A stretch of 64,000 nucleotides of DNA from Coprinus comatus (GCA_034638255.1 JAWPGT010000003.1:310001-374000), one strand, 5' to 3'. Shown: positions 10,839-28,072, counted from the stretch's first letter. Translations and numbers: made by a program. Notes: generated by a model from the letters alone, not told the origin.

Positions 10839-11784
10839 CTAACACCGCTTCCTCTTCACACCTTTGGCTACACATAGGGGCCCGTGTTCTAGCATACTAT
10901 GTTCCCCGCTGTCCCATTCTATCCCGAGATCCTCGGCAAGCAATACCGCATCCTGGGGCATCAGCGCATCCGTCGCCAGCTGCCAGAACCTATCAACAAT
11001 GCATGAGCTTCTGACTGCGCACATTCTGCCGCCATACTCAGTAAACACTTTTCGCCGCTTCACCCACTCTCCTCGCCACCGTGTCCATTCATCTCCAACC
11101 CGAGTCAAGTCTTCACTCGAGATTGGAGGTGCCCCGTCGCGTAGCGGCGCCAGTCTTTTCTTCGCTTGCTCAATCTGTCCAGTCATAATCAGATCCGTAC
11201 TTTAGTCTAGCGGCCACAAATACCAGGCTGGTCAGTTCGGAAATCCGAGTATTGATTTCGGTGTCAGTAGGAGTTGACCTGAGCTTCGCCAGTTCTGCCA
11301 AACCAAGTAATCAGACGCATATACTTAGCAATCTCTTAGAAATGTCTTGCCAGTAGAAGCATTTCTCAGCTCTATCGCTAGTGTCTTGTGTTTATCCTCA
11401 ATCTCTTCGAGTTCATTTTTCCGTGATGCGATCTCGTCTGCAGGAAGGTAATCCAGTTTTGATTGGTTGGCCACGAAGAACGTCGTTTTCCCTGTGTGGT
11501 GATCAAGGAGGTGTGCATATATCCGGTTTGAACGCAGCTACCATAAGTCTTCTGTGTTAGCTCGCCTTTTTCTGCAAGGCAGACCAAGATCTTCTGCGTG
11601 GTGGCTTTTGGGACGGCCCCTTTGAGGTTAGCAGCAACATCAACCGCACCGAAGGGACGATTCATCTGGGAGATGGTCAGAAGAGCATGATAGGTATTAT
11701 GGGTATTACGAGTTTCATGTATTCGAGAATCTTGTCTTCGGCGTCCTGGCCTTTTAGAACCGGTGTCTTTGGCTTCGAGGTCAT
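10839..11784 (-). CDS. HOP2: Hop2/PSMC3IP meiotic recombination protein
   Basis: Exons 11784-11710, 11665-11542, 11491-11351, 11294-11224 and 11174-10839 give an intact 248-residue protein. The N-terminal winged helix is clear (D-K-I-L-E-Y-M-K, N-R-P-F-G-A-V-D-V, K-A-T-T-Q-K-I-L-V-C-L-A-E-K-G-E-L, Y-G-K-T-T-F-F-V), then a leucine-rich coiled coil and a C-terminal K-R-R-K-V-F plus L-A-E-D-L-G-I-E block typical of TBPIP/Hop2. Family role: with Mnd1 it stimulates Dmc1/Rad51 strand exchange in meiosis. Intron 3 (11350-11295) is GC-AG. In the last exon a possible 33-nt in-frame GT-AG segment (near 11016-10984) could be removed without changing frame. Shares a 148-bp divergent promoter with the carrier gene. 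Confidence 0.88.
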
Positions 11785-11932
11785 TAGGAAAAGTGATTAA
11801 ACAGGAGAGAGGATGCAAGTGGACCGGCAGACTCCGGGCGGATCAAATGTTATCCGGACGGACCACGGTCAAGTTCTTCTCCACATTCACCCACCGTCAT
11901 TGCATGTCCACTGCAGGCGACAGCCCTTGCGA
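11785..11932. promoter_or_regulatory. Bidirectional promoter, HOP2 / carrier
   Basis: The 148 nt between the HOP2 ATG (11784, minus) and the favoured carrier ATG (11933, plus). An in-frame ATG for the carrier at 11813 would shrink it to 28 nt, which is why I prefer 11933. No core motif is obvious. Confidence 0.4.
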
Positions 11933-13138
11933 ATGAGTCCGAATGCTTCCCGAGGTTACTCTGATAAACAGTCTATCCACTATATCCTTCGTTCAGGACT
12001 CGCGGGAGGTGTCGCAGGCTGCGTCGTACGTTGACCTATTATGTTCTTGCTTTTCCTAATCTTACATCTTGTGCCCAGGCAAAATCGGTCGTCGCACCGC
12101 TCGATAGAGTTAAGATACTCTTCCAGGCTTCCAACCCAAACTACAGGAAGTATGCTGGTAGGTCTCCCATGTTCCGGATCTTGAGCATGTGTCCTCAGAG
12201 GGTGCAGGAACATTCAGTGGTGTATTTCGTGCGGGACGTGATATCTACACCGAGACCGGCGTCAGAGGACTCTTTCAAGGCCACTCAGCAACTCTACTCC
12301 GCATATTTCCGTACGCAGCCATTAAATTCATGGCCTACGATCAAATCCACTATGTAAAAATACACATTTATTGGTCAAGAATTGTTGTTAATGTTTCTGT
12401 GTAGCTATTGATGCCTACAAAAGCCCAGGAAACCAATATGCGCAGATTTGTAGCTGGTGCAATGTCTGGTACGTATGTCATTATTGCCCTTCACGGAACA
12501 TAAAAATTGATAGTGTGCCTGTTATTGTTGTAGGCACACTGTCAGTCTTCTTCACATATCCACTCGAGGTCATTCGTGTGAGAATGGCGTATCATACACA
12601 AGTCCCTCAGCAGACACAAGAGAGACAAACCTTTATGCGTGCCTTCCGGCATATTTACAATGAAAGTCCCCTGAATGCACCCCAAACGGGGGAAACAGTG
12701 GATGTGAAGCATTATCTACAGCGATATCCTCTACTCAAATTTTATCGTGGATTTACGGTAACGATTGCTGGGATGATACCATATGCAGGTGTCTCTTTTC
12801 TCAGTTGGGGATATCTTAGATCGCGTTTTCTGCCTCCCTCCAAATCAGGGCACCGGCCACCAACACCCATTGCCGACTTGGCCATTGGAGCGGTATCCGG
12901 GGCGGTTGCACAGACGGCATCGTATCCATTTGAAGTTGTGCGGAGGAGGATGCAAGTAGGCGGTATCACACGGCCCGATAGGTGGCTAACGTGGGGAGAG
13001 ACGTTCAAGGCGGTGTGGCAGGCGCGGGGGTGGCGGGGATTTTATGTTGGATTAAGTATTGGATATCTTAAGGTTATTCCGATGACTGCTGTGAGTTTCA
13101 CGGTGTGGCAAGGGGGAAAGAGATTGCTGGATGTGTAA
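11933..13138 (+). CDS. LEU5: Mitochondrial carrier, Leu5/SLC25A42 type
   Basis: Exons 11933-12025, 12079-12157, 12208-12353, 12405-12468 and 12534-13138 encode 328 residues. The three carrier repeats each show the P-x-[DE]-x-x-[RK] signature: P-L-D-R-V-K in repeat 1, [10 protein letters not shown] in repeat 2 and [10 protein letters not shown] in repeat 3. Glycine motifs such as [21 protein letters not shown] follow. The [13 protein letters not shown] block is characteristic of Leu5/Graves-disease carriers, which bring coenzyme A into the matrix. An alternative in-frame start at 11813 would add 40 residues. Inner mitochondrial membrane, six helices. Confidence 0.88.
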
Positions 13139-13351
13139 ATTATGTTGTAGTAGACTACGTGAACCGGCTAATGTGTTTTGTTCGGGAGTGAGATCCGGAT
13201 TTGCGTAGGCATATGACTCAGTGAGTAATGCGGACAGGTCCAACAGTGATACATATGGGGGCATGCCTGAGCGCTAGACAGTTGTTCAGATACCAGCGAC
13301 TTCCTTCTCGCCCCCTTTTCCTCATCCTCAACCACACCGCTCTGTCCTATC

Positions 13352-16300
13352 ATGAGCGACCAGCAGAGTCTGCAGCACACGGACGATGGTGGCAAGGTGA
13401 AGAAGGCGAGACGGAGAGCGAAACAGAGCTGCACACAGTGTGCGAGACGACGTCAGGTAAGTGATTGGGCTGGCCGTTCTTATTATACCTTTATGCAAAA
13501 AAGAGTTCTGCCGGAAGAAGACCCCTTTTTATGCGTTGCTTGGGAGGAATTCACCCTTGTTTGTCATGTTCGAGGGTCTGGGTCCGTATCGGACATGCAA
13601 GGAGAAAGCCTTGGACCAGACTTGGACCGACTCTTTGCTGTCCTCCGATGCCTGGAGTCTTACTTCCTTTCGATCTCCATTCGTCGGGTCTTCTGGATCC
13701 ATGGATCGGGTGTCGTGCACGTTAGCTAGCGCCCAGCAGTGCCACCGTGTCCATGCACCCATCAGCAAATCCTGAAAGCTTCTCTTCTATTTCTCATAAA
13801 CATTGATAGAATCTGCTCCTTGTTGCTAATTCCGTCTTCCGTTATAGAAATGCAGTGGAGGATCTCCGTGCACTCAATGCATAGGTAGGAATGTTGCTCA
13901 TCTTTGCAAATCAGGCAATGTCCCAGATGCCCCAACTGGGCTATCAAGTATCCCCCTCCCCCCACCCAACGATGATTCCATCGTCGCCAACTCGAAGGAG
14001 GAACCTATTATTGTGGAGGAGACTGATGACTCGGATGTACCGGTCGCTCTCAAGGGAACAAAGCTCAACTTGAAAGAGAACGGTCAAATCATCAAGGAGT
14101 TGTCGCAGAGAATACAAACACTCGAAAGCCGGGTGCAGAACCCATTGGTTGCAAGCAAAACGATCGATCAGGTCTACCTGGAAAATGCCTATGGCCCTTT
14201 GCCAACAGGTGGGAATGAAAGTGCAAGCACAGGTTCAATAGCAGCAAGCCTACCGAAGGGTTATGAATATTTGGACCCCTCACAACCATCTACAACCTCC
14301 ATGAAAGACACAATCGTTTATCGCGTACCAGCCTCTAAATCATTATCCATTTCGCCCAATGCGATACAGTCCCAAGTCCCTCCTCCGTCATACCAACCAT
14401 TACCAAGGCGAACGTCGCAGGCGACACACCTAGAATCTGCTGGGGCTGAATTACCTTCTCTTCCAGAAATAGACTCCGAAAAACGTCTATCAGCGTTTAG
14501 CTTAGGTCACCGGGGTCATTTTTTGGGTACAGGGACTGTTATGCAGACCTTGAATTTTGTATGTGTTAATTCTCCTGTCCCCACCTTCCGAAATCTCACC
14601 CTTCTTAGATCCGTTCGCCGACGAGCTCCCTATTGATACCCCATTCCGGATCAACCGAATCAACGTCGATCACACCCCTGATAAAATCCGTGCTGGTTAA
14701 ACCTATTACACCTTCCACTCAAGATTCCCTTTTATGCTATATTCCCCCCATCTCTACCGCGTCTCTCTTGGTGGATACCTTCTTTAAGGAAAAAAATTGG
14801 AGGTATGGAATTCCTACGAAATGGTTCCACGGGTCATGTACCCAGATGTGGAATTACAAGCAAAGCCCTGAAATGCACCAAGGTCTTGACGTCAACCTTC
14901 ATTGGTTGTCTTTGCTGTTTGCTATATTTGCTTGTGTCCAGAAACCAGGAGAATCAGAAATGCATGACAGCGATACGTATTTCAGCTGTGCGTTGAAAGC
15001 GCGAGCTTTTGGGGGGGAGAACTGCATGAATAGGACTGGAACGTTGTCTATGGGGTCGCCATTGGAAGGGGGTGTGTTGGGATGTGTGGCGGTGCCGTTG
15101 CTTGCAGATTATATGTCGGAGAGAGGACGAATGAGTGAAGCATGGGTTTTGATCGGAACAGGGATCAGGGAGGCCGAAGGGCTGGGAATGCATAGGGATC
15201 CAGACAGTAATGTATGGCTGGGAATGAGCGAGGAAGAAAAGACGATTAGGAGAAGGGGTTGGTGGAATCTCTATATCTGGGACCGGTGCGTTCGTTTCTG
15301 CCCTTGCCTTCTGTCGCTGACCATCACTAGTTTATATGCTCCCATTTTGGGAAGGCCTCCTGCCATGCATGGACGTTACGCAAACGTTTTATTCCCGCGC
15401 CTCATAGTCAATCCGAATGAGCGCAAAAACTCCCTTAATCATGGACAGGGTATTCTCATCCAGCTCGCTAGTCTTATCAGCGAGTCCTGGGATAAGGTTA
15501 GTTTTTTTGGAATATCAGAAGGCGAACATCTTATATTTCTTTGTCAGTGCATGGGCATTTTGCCGCCACCTCACACTGCTTTATCAGAAATGCTCGACAA
15601 GTTCAGAACTTGGGAAACAACACTTCCCTCTGAACTCAGGCCCGGAAATACCGCTGAACAAGATCTTATAGCGTTTGCCGGCGTTCCACCTCTGGACATT
15701 CAAAACTACGTCCGGCAGAGGTATATGATTGCCTCTTGGTATTACCTGATGCGCGTGAAACTCTACGTTATGGTTTTGACAGGTCAATTTTTATCCTCTC
15801 CTTCAACAACTCCCATTCAGCCTAGACTCGACGAGCTATATGCGGAACCGTGTTTGCAACTTGTCTTGGACATGATCAAGTTCCAATGCGATAGCTTTGA
15901 TCGCATGAAGAGTAAAAGAGGCGACCAGTGGCCAGGGTCAAACTGGTATTTCGAAGGATGCTATTCGTTATTTGAAGGAGCAGTTTCTTTGATTTGCTTG
16001 TTCAATAGGTTTCCCGTAAAATTCTTTCTTCCGATCGGAGCGGACGTAATGGAAGAACTAAAGAAAGGGTTCAAAGTGGATTACACAGAAGTCACCCGGC
16101 TTCTAAGAAGAACCCTCGATATTTTCGTCGAGATCGTCCAGACCGAAAGAGCAAACGAAAACCAGGATGCGAAACGATCCGAGATGGCTGAGGGAGCTTT
16201 CGAAGACTTACAGGGGCTGTTAAAGGGCCATTGGTGGCAACTAAACCCAGCGCATGCCAACGTTGGCCTGATCAGCGGAAGAAATACGGAAGCAACTCCT

Positions 16301-17194
16301 CCGATGGCGAGCTTGACCTCGGATGGAGACCCAAGGCCAGATATGAATGTACCTGCTGAACACCAATCAATGCCCTCGCACGAAACCCAGTCCATGAATA
16401 CCAGGAGTCGATATGGGGTGCCAAACTTTGGCATTCCTCTAAACGAGTTTGCAAACCCGAGTGACAGTCCGTATTCGGGACATTCTCGGTCGACAAGTAA
16501 TGATCAACAAATGATGATGCAAGGAGGGAATAGGATGCCTTCAACACCACAGAACACTAGTTTGCACACTCAGCCGTTGAACGAGCAAATTCCAAGACAA
16601 CAGTATCAAAATAACCCATACAATAATTTAGCCGGTGCATTTACCTATCCACCTCCAATACCACAGAACCACCAAGCCGGTTATTCCCCAACGGACTCAG
16701 GCTCAGGACCCTATTTCCTGGGTTCCGGTGCAACCAGTTCCGGTATCACTAACACAAATGGATACGCACAAGCCAACTTTTTTCCTGGGTATACAAACAC
16801 AAACCCTCAACCTCAATCTCAACCTCAAACGCAACCCCAACCCGCCAAGGTTGTATTCGTACCCTTGTCCAAACAAGGCTATGCTCAACAAAGACAAAGT
16901 ATCAGTATGCAAGGGTCTCAAACCATGTCACATCCACAACACGGTACCCAACAATCATACCCGTTTTCTAATGTTTCGTACCCTACCCCACCAATGCCGT
17001 CTTATCATCCAAGTGGTCCTTTCCAAGACAACACAACCAAAGGATTGAAGATGATTCATTACAATCATGCGGCGCCTAATGCCTCCTTTTCATCTTCCTC
17101 AAGTTTGGGTTCTAACTCTGGAACTTTCGCATACTCTCCTGTGTCTGGAGATGAAGATGCCACGAAGTCACCTATTAACCACTATGGCCAGTGA
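13352..17194 (+). CDS. Zn2Cys6 transcription factor with fungal-specific TF domain
   Basis: Exons 13352-13456, 13848-14558, 14609-15285, 15331-15496 and 15548-17194 give 1101 residues. The Zn2Cys6 cluster (about residues 27-56) is C-T-Q-C-A-R-R-R-Q then, after the first intron, K-C-S-G-G-S-P-C-T-Q-C followed by eight residues and the sixth Cys. A short coiled coil (I-I-K-E-L-S-Q-R-I-Q-T-L-E-S-R-V) follows. The fungal_trans domain lies at about 300-700, with R-R-R-G-W-W-N-L-Y-I-W-D-R and L-Y-A-P-I-L-G-R-P-P. The C-terminal 350 residues are Gln/Asn/Pro/Ser-rich, a likely activation region. Intron 1 is 391 nt, far longer than the local norm. Introns 3 and 4 (45 and 51 nt) are multiples of three without stops; I call them because removal restores the conserved D-R/L-Y-A-P and D-K/C-M-G joins. 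Target genes unknown. Confidence 0.85.
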
Positions 17195-17928
17195 ACCTTG
17201 AACACCTGAACGTTTGAACAAGACTAATTTATAATAACCCATCTTGGTATGGGCTTCAGATTAATATGCTCATTTTTCCCCTACTCTAATTCATTTGCAT
17301 TTTTGTCTACTGTGCATATTTATATCCAGATGACTTGGGCGCATTGTATACCAGTCCCAACCGATTTCGCTGTGCAATATTTGTGTATTCTGTTTTCATT
17401 CTTCGGCTGCCGGAATTTGTGTAATAAAATTTCTCAACATATGCTTCTTTTCTAAATTTTTATTTTACCCGTCATTAGTTTTCTGATCTTCTTTTGCTTT
17501 TTCGTTTGATTGTCAGTTGTTTTATTGTTTGAATATGCAGTGTAAGGATTCAACTAACATAATAATGGAATAAATCATTATACGGATGCTTATTATTTGT
17601 AATGTATACAATATTGGATTTGCTTGGCATGGGGGAAGAGACAAATTAACAGAAAAGAGATTTGCACAGGGGGATATGTGCTGATATGTACACTGAATGA
17701 TTCCCACAGCAGCCGAACGAAAGGCACGGAGGATGAGATAAATCACTTCCCGATTTGGGCAATCCCCAGGTTGTCACACACTGTCACATAATAGACGAGA
17801 GGGATTGCGGTCACCACCTATGTGATCTTCCAGCCCAACTGGTGTTATCATCCACTACCACCACTCCTTCCAATTCCCCCTATTCTCTCTCATAGCCAGA
17901 ATCGCACACACGGCGTGGTATATTCACC
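17195..17928. other. Intergenic, 3' UTR and promoter
   Basis: AT-rich 3' flank of the transcription factor up to about 17600, then the upstream region of the ankyrin gene with pyrimidine-rich sequence near 17860-17895. No coding signal. Confidence 0.5.
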
Positions 17929-20900
17929 ATGCCAGTTCCAATGCGAGGGGCACACCATAGGCCGGACGCAAAGTATAATGTAACAACAGACTGTCAGTTT
18001 CCTGGTATTTCTTTGCCCTACTCTTCGCACTAACTATCCTTTAGTTCCAAGTCTTGGCCTCCATTCAGCAGCGTCCACAGGAAATGTCGGTCTGGTTGAG
18101 TATGCGCTGTCACGTGGCCAACCAGTGAACTCCGTCGTCGATGGCGTTCTGCCCCTGCATGCCGCATGTGCTGGGGGGAATGTACAAGTCGTCAAACTTC
18201 TTATCGAATATGGAGCGGATGTAAACGCCCCAAGGTAAGCTACTGATTCTATTACGCCTTCAAAACCTATATTCCATACTCATCCCGGCTTCTTCACGTC
18301 ACTTTCACTCCACTGCCAACTACCAGACTTCCAAAACGCTACTCAAGTAGGGACTCTTCTGCTCCCATAATCGGAACTACTGGCTCGACTCCCCTCCACT
18401 TTGCTGCCGCAAACGGTAACAAGGACGCAATTATGCTATTATTACTACATGGCGCACATGCTAACCGAGCAGATAAACATGGGGTTACCCCGGAAAGTCT
18501 CGCTCGTCAAAATGGATGGATCGAATGTGCAGATTTACTCAGAAATTGGATAATTAACAAAGACAAGGATTTGAGAGAAAGAGAACCGTTTGTTGAGGAT
18601 AAGGACCAAGCAAGACATCGTAATCGATTATATTCCGGTGACCTCGAGCCATCGATTCTACCCCGCCGCCGTCTTCAGGTCAAGCACTCCATTGACACAG
18701 CGCTCAACATGATACGATCATCCTCTTCTAATCTTGCTGAAACTTACAAACATGGTCGACACACTCCCACCCCTCCTACCTCGCCCCAAAGACCCTTTGG
18801 CGATTTCTCGTCTCAGCTCGGTCAAAACCCACCCGAATCAGTCGATCCAAATTCGAGACGCCCATCTTTGCCCCATGTACTGCAATCTGATGCACTGCCA
18901 CGCTCGAGAAAGATCTCTTCCCATTCAACACATACACACCGACCTAGATCAGCAGGCTCTGGTAGTGAGGAGAACGAACGCCTTGCGGCGACGACCCCCC
19001 ACAACAAAGGGGGGACAGCACGAAGGCTAGGTAGCAAAGTTTCTCTACTAAACCTCTTCCGTAAAGGTCAAACATCAGAAGGAATCAACACAACAGATAC
19101 CACTGGTCCTTCAGATATGCGTTCACAATCACGCCTTCATTCTGATGTGGATGTTTCCATAAAATCGAGGCGTACAGGAGGGCGCTCTCTCGAAAGAAAA
19201 CCATCACTTATAACGCCTTCCCATTCCCCTCTTCCAACGGCCGTGGATCTCCATAATGCATTAGCTCAAGAGCAACAACGTATTAGCAATCGTGATCGTT
19301 CACGCTCCAATGCGAGTAGCCGATATGAACATTTAAACGAAGACAATTCGATATCAAATGGTGCACATCACAGTCCTGGAGCGAGCCCCCTTACTCGTAT
19401 CGGGATTCTTCGCAATCAAGGTCATAATAGAACTCGCTCGGGCTCTGGAAGTAGCTCAGGATATGAAGTATCGGTTCCTTCCCGCTTGGGATTGGGGACT
19501 ACCCTTGACGAGTCGCCGCGCGGTAGAAGCGGTAGTATTGATTCCGAAAATGTGTCAAAGTCGTTACCAAGGTCAAGCATTTTGCGACCTCATAACAGGT
19601 CTGGATCAAATGGCCAAGGGCAGATGACACCCTCAGCCCTCAGAGCTTTGAGGTTTGATTTAGCTTCAACCGGTAGCGCTGGGGATAATGCTAATGCAGA
19701 TCGTTATGTCAATAGTCGTGACGTCCCTTCACCCCGAAATCCACCGGCTAAACTGAAACAAAGTAGCAGCGCTGGGTCTCTTGCCAGGGCCGATTCTTGG
19801 TCGCGGCGTCGTGCAAGTCGAAGACCTGGAAGTGCGGGATCAATAGCGGGGAATTTGAAAGACGATAATGAAGGAGAGACAGCGATAGAAGAAAGGGATG
19901 ATGAAGAGGAAGAATACGGGCAGCCAATTCAGCATATGGAACCGCATTCCCTTTTAATTGGCATCAATAACCTAGCATCTTCCTCGCGAGCCTCATTGTC
20001 CCCTATCATCTCAAACGATCATACCAGCGGAGAAGGTGACGATGCATTGGTGGCCGAGTTTCCTTTTAGTATCAATAGGCCACCGCCTGTTTTAACAGAT
20101 ACTGTGGGCAACGTTGTAGCGCCGCCGCACGGTATTGTGGATGGTAGACATAGAGGAGATTCGATGAGCAGTACTGGCTCAATGGACAGCCATACGATTT
20201 CAAACCCAAGTAACAACACCAACGGTATGGCGATAACCTCGACGCCGTCATCTGATACATTACCACAACCAGATATGCGAGAGGGGGTGGTCGTCACAGG
20301 ACCAAAGGTTATTGACGTGGGCGATGAGGGCCAGACTTCTCAAAATAATCTTTTGCGCCCCCCAAATGGTACTACTTCGCACCGTCGCCCTCCCCCACTT
20401 CCATTACAACCTCTTGAACAAGAGCATTCGTTATACAATCCACCTCCCTCTCTCGCTATGTCCTCAAGTAACGGGAGTCTCAGCGGTCGAAGGTCCCACA
20501 CACCGTTCGATATCGATATCTCCTCAATCTCAACACATGCCCAAGCAGAGGCACTGGTGGAGAAAGCTAGAAAAGAGGTAATGGAGCTCGCAAGCGTTGA
20601 AGGTCAGGATGTTGCATCGGTAACAGATAGTAACGGTAGAACACCGTTAAGTGCCAGGTTAGCTGTATATGGTGAAAGTCTGATTCTGGAAAAGAAATTC
20701 AGAGAACTTGAGAAGAATGGAGGTAGTACTATTACGAGTGCAGGCGGCCTGTTGACCGTGGGGCATCAAAGTTCACGAAACCATTCGCCACACGCTTCTT
20801 CGTTACAAAGTGGAAAGAGTACCGGTGGGATGCGAGAATCGCCACGAAAGACTGGCTCAAACAGCGGGCACCCTAAGAGACCATCAACCGCAGAAGGACG

Positions 20901-21438
20901 TATGTAAACTCCCCCTCGATTTCTGTTGACGTCTGCTGATATATATTTCTCAGTTGCTTCCCGCGATGCTAATATATCTCTGTCGAACGATCACTCTGAT
21001 CAGTCGTCAAGATCTGCGTCTGTGCTTGGCTACCGACAAGGGTCAGAAGGAATATATAATAGAGTCCAGATCCCCGTGCTTTCTCTCCCAAGCTCTAGCG
21101 ATGGCGAAGATGGATATACCTCGAGGTCGCGTACTCCAACAGGAGATTATGACCGCAAGGATATGTCGTTGAGCTCTAGTTACAGTCGAATGGCATCCCT
21201 GGATGGAGCTGGCTACGGTGACGATGAATTCGGTACATCATTATTTAGGGTTTCGACTGCTCCATCTCCCGTGAGGTTGACTCCCAGTCAAGCTCAAGGC
21301 AGGAGTTTGAAGAAGCTGGCGAAGATGGGTATATCTGTTGCGGATCAGGTTGCAAATAGTGGTTCATCGCCCTATTTGCATCCGAATAATGGAAAGAGGT
21401 TCGGTGCAATCAGACACCTGTTTAAAGGGAAAACCTGA
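17929..21438 (+). CDS. Ankyrin-repeat protein with long disordered region
   Basis: Exons 17929-17992, 18045-18234, 18327-20899 and 20954-21438 give 1103 residues. Ankyrin repeats occupy about residues 20-160: H-S-A-A-S-T-G-N-V-G-L-V-E-Y-A-L, L-P-L-H-A-A-C-A-G-G-N-V-Q-V-V-K-L-L-I, and S-T-P-L-H-F-A-A-A-N-G-N-K-D-A-I. The remaining 900 residues are low-complexity, Ser/Arg/Pro/Thr-rich, with many R-S and S-P sites and a short acidic stretch near 480, ending in a basic K-R-F-G-A-I-R-H-L-F-K-G-K. Such proteins often act as scaffolds or kinase substrates; the partner is unknown. No enzymatic domain is seen. Confidence 0.8.
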
Positions 21439-22828
21439 GATGGTAAAGGTTCGTTCTGACGGAACGAACCACCTCGGTGCGACTTTTCATCCTATCCTAT
21501 TTGTTCTCCTCCCTTGCCTTTCGGTGATCATTTCTGTTTTCCCGCATTTCTGGTTCCTATATTTCAGTGTACAAGTAGCCCCACACTTATTTCGTTCGAC
21601 TTCCTATTCGCGTTTGGTTTCTCTTTATATCTTTGTCGTCACGCTATCTTGTCTAAGCATTGTTTCATTGTTGTCGGTTTTGCCTTTTCCTCACCGTTCA
21701 CCATGTAGTATCATTTCAACTTCCTCCCCACCCTCTCCTTTTTAGTGACATTTTTTCTGCCATGCATGCCATTTTACATAATTCTGTTCTTTTGGTTGCT
21801 GTAGATATGTTTTCGGTTTCTTTGACAGCAGTCGGACTTTTGACTGTTACAGTGAGTTTTTGCATTACATGATTTCTTTCTTCGCAGTGCCTTTACTGTA
21901 TGTATATATTTATATATATCAATTGTGTACAGACTATTGATTCATACGAATGTTGGATCAATGTCACTCATGTATAAAAGATGTATTGCACCCTATTCCT
22001 ATTATATTTGCCGTTACAGCACCTGTCTGATTTTCTGAGGTTTAATTTTGGGTGAAGGTACGGTCTTCAAGCTCCAAGCTTCAATGCAGGTTTTTTTTCT
22101 TACAGTTTACTATATAGTTGTAAGTGTTTGGCACTTACACGTTAAGATAATCATTATATTTTCTTACTTTTTATGAACTTCCTGATTGCGTCATGTTACA
22201 AACCACGTCATTGTTTTCTATATGTGCTACACACACTAAATTACAGTATCGTACTCCTGCTATAATTGTCTTTATCTTTATCTTTATCCTTATCCTTATC
22301 TCTCTCTCGAATATATACCAGTTCGGAAGTATTTCCTTGTTCCTCTTTCCTCAGTGTTAGCCCGTACAGGGCCTTTCCAATAGTTGCTACAACACTCATG
22401 TTGTACCATCCCTGATCATCATGCGCTACAGGAGTTGTCGGTTTGTTGAAGAAGTTGCCACCCGGTATTACATGAGATAACCCAGACAATTTACCATCGA
22501 AGAAGCACGTAAAGTCTTGCATATGATTATCGCTTTATATTCGACAACTGGCGTGCCTTGGAGTATGTGGAGTTATGACAATCAATCCTTACTTCTTTTT
22601 GACTTCTTTGCCATTATCCGAACCTATCTTCCACATCTATTGTCTCACACTAGGACGGTTTTTATTATATCCGGGTTTTTATTCAGATGTTTTAGGAAAG
22701 TTTGTTCTAATGATAGAATACGTGAGAGACAAACGAGAAAACGAAACGACTGATGCGTTATACCATAGATACGACTCGATTGACCGGGGAAAGTATTGTA
22801 GAACCGACTATAAATTCCCTCCTAGAAC
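21439..22828. other. Intergenic 1.4 kb
   Basis: Long pyrimidine/AT-rich 3' flank of the ankyrin gene and upstream region of the SRPBCC gene. It holds a CTTTAT/CCTTAT microsatellite at about 22269-22309. Short open frames here overlap on both strands and lack coding character. Confidence 0.5.
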
Positions 22829-23515
22829 ATGAAGCAACTGGAAGACATGGTTCATTCCAACCCTCTGCTCCTCTGGGTCACCCTGTTTTTTGCAGGTGTC
22901 AGCAACGCACAAGAAGAACCACCATCAAATCTTCCAGATATTCCAGAGGGGGTCTTCAGTGTTCAAGCCGCGATAGAAATTGATGCACCTCTTGAGAAGG
23001 TTTGGAAGGCTGTTCTTGGTTTTTCTGAATATCCTAAGTGGAACCCTTTCGTCAGGTTAGTAGTATGTTTATGTACCAAAATATTCTTAATGATTACTCA
23101 CTGTTCTAGGTCTCAAATTGTCACCGACAAGTTTGGAATACCTCTTGAAGACCAGACTCCACAAGAAGATCGCAGGCTATTGATCACAGTACAAACCCCT
23201 CCACTTGCGTTACCGGTGGATGAAAAGACGTTATCCAATCCATTCCATGCCCAGATTTCGTTCGAGAATATCACAGTGATTGATCATAATTTACATCGTG
23301 CAGCATGGAAGGCAATATTTTTGCCTGATGCTGTGTTGAAGACGGAACGTTGGCAGGCTGTTAGTACTTTGGAGGGAGGTAAAACGTATTATGAAAGCAA
23401 GCTGGTAATAAGTGCACCATTAGGTCATGTTGTAGATTTCTTGTTTAAGGATGGGTTGCAGAAGGGATTTGAGGGACAAGCTGCTGGGTTGAAAGTTTGG
23501 GCTGAACATACTTAA
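22829..23515 (+). CDS. Secreted SRPBCC (START-like) lipid-binding protein
   Basis: Two exons (22829-23055, 23110-23515) give 210 residues; the 54-nt intron is a stop-free multiple of three, so unspliced RNA would also read through. An N-terminal hydrophobic segment (L-L-L-W-V-T-L-F-F-A-G-V-S-N-A-Q, residues about 13-28) looks like a signal peptide. The rest has the SRPBCC/polyketide-cyclase pattern: I-E-I-D-A-P-L-E-K-V-W-K-A-V-L and Y-P-K-W-N-P-F-V-R early, and a C-terminal amphipathic helix V-V-D-F-L-F-K-D-G-L-Q-K-G-F-E. The family binds hydrophobic ligands; ligand unknown. Confidence 0.75.
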   Translation: MKQLEDMVHSNPLLLWVTLFFAGVSNAQEEPPSNLPDIPEGVFSVQAAIEIDAPLEKVWKAVLGFSEYPKWNPFVRLVVCLCTKIFLMITHCSRSQIVTDKFGIPLEDQTPQEDRRLLITVQTPPLALPVDEKTLSNPFHAQISFENITVIDHNLHRAAWKAIFLPDAVLKTERWQAVSTLEGGKTYYESKLVISAPLGHVVDFLFKDGLQKGFEGQAAGLKVWAEHT

Positions 23516-23656
23516 TGTTATTTATTTCTGAAATTTGAATATTGATGCTATTGATGGCCCCGGTCAACACGTGAATCCGGAGCCGGGATCTCTCCCAAAT
23601 CTCCCAAAACATAATTGTAGTTGTGGGTCGAACGCGACTACTAAGTATCTAGAAAC

Positions 23657-27889
<4,233 letters not shown>

Positions 27890-28072
27890 ATAATATCAAC
27901 CTTTAATGCGGAGTACATAGAGCATTGTACATACATTGCGTACATAGGTAAATGTATATAAGTGGTAATTTCACTTTAAAATTAGGGTTTAGATATTTAA
28001 ATTTTAAGCTTTAAGCTTAGATCTTGAGTAGGGGTGTTTTTAGGTGGAGTGTACCTGACGTTGTGCATTTAG

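Noticed and set aside
10864..11205. Plus-strand frame of 113 codons over HOP2
   Set aside because: Antisense shadow of the last HOP2 exon, which has conserved protein and phase-consistent exons.
13461..13775. Open frames of about 80-125 codons in the large transcription-factor intron
   Set aside because: Three overlapping frames are open at once with no conserved motif; best explained by chance in GC-richer intron sequence.
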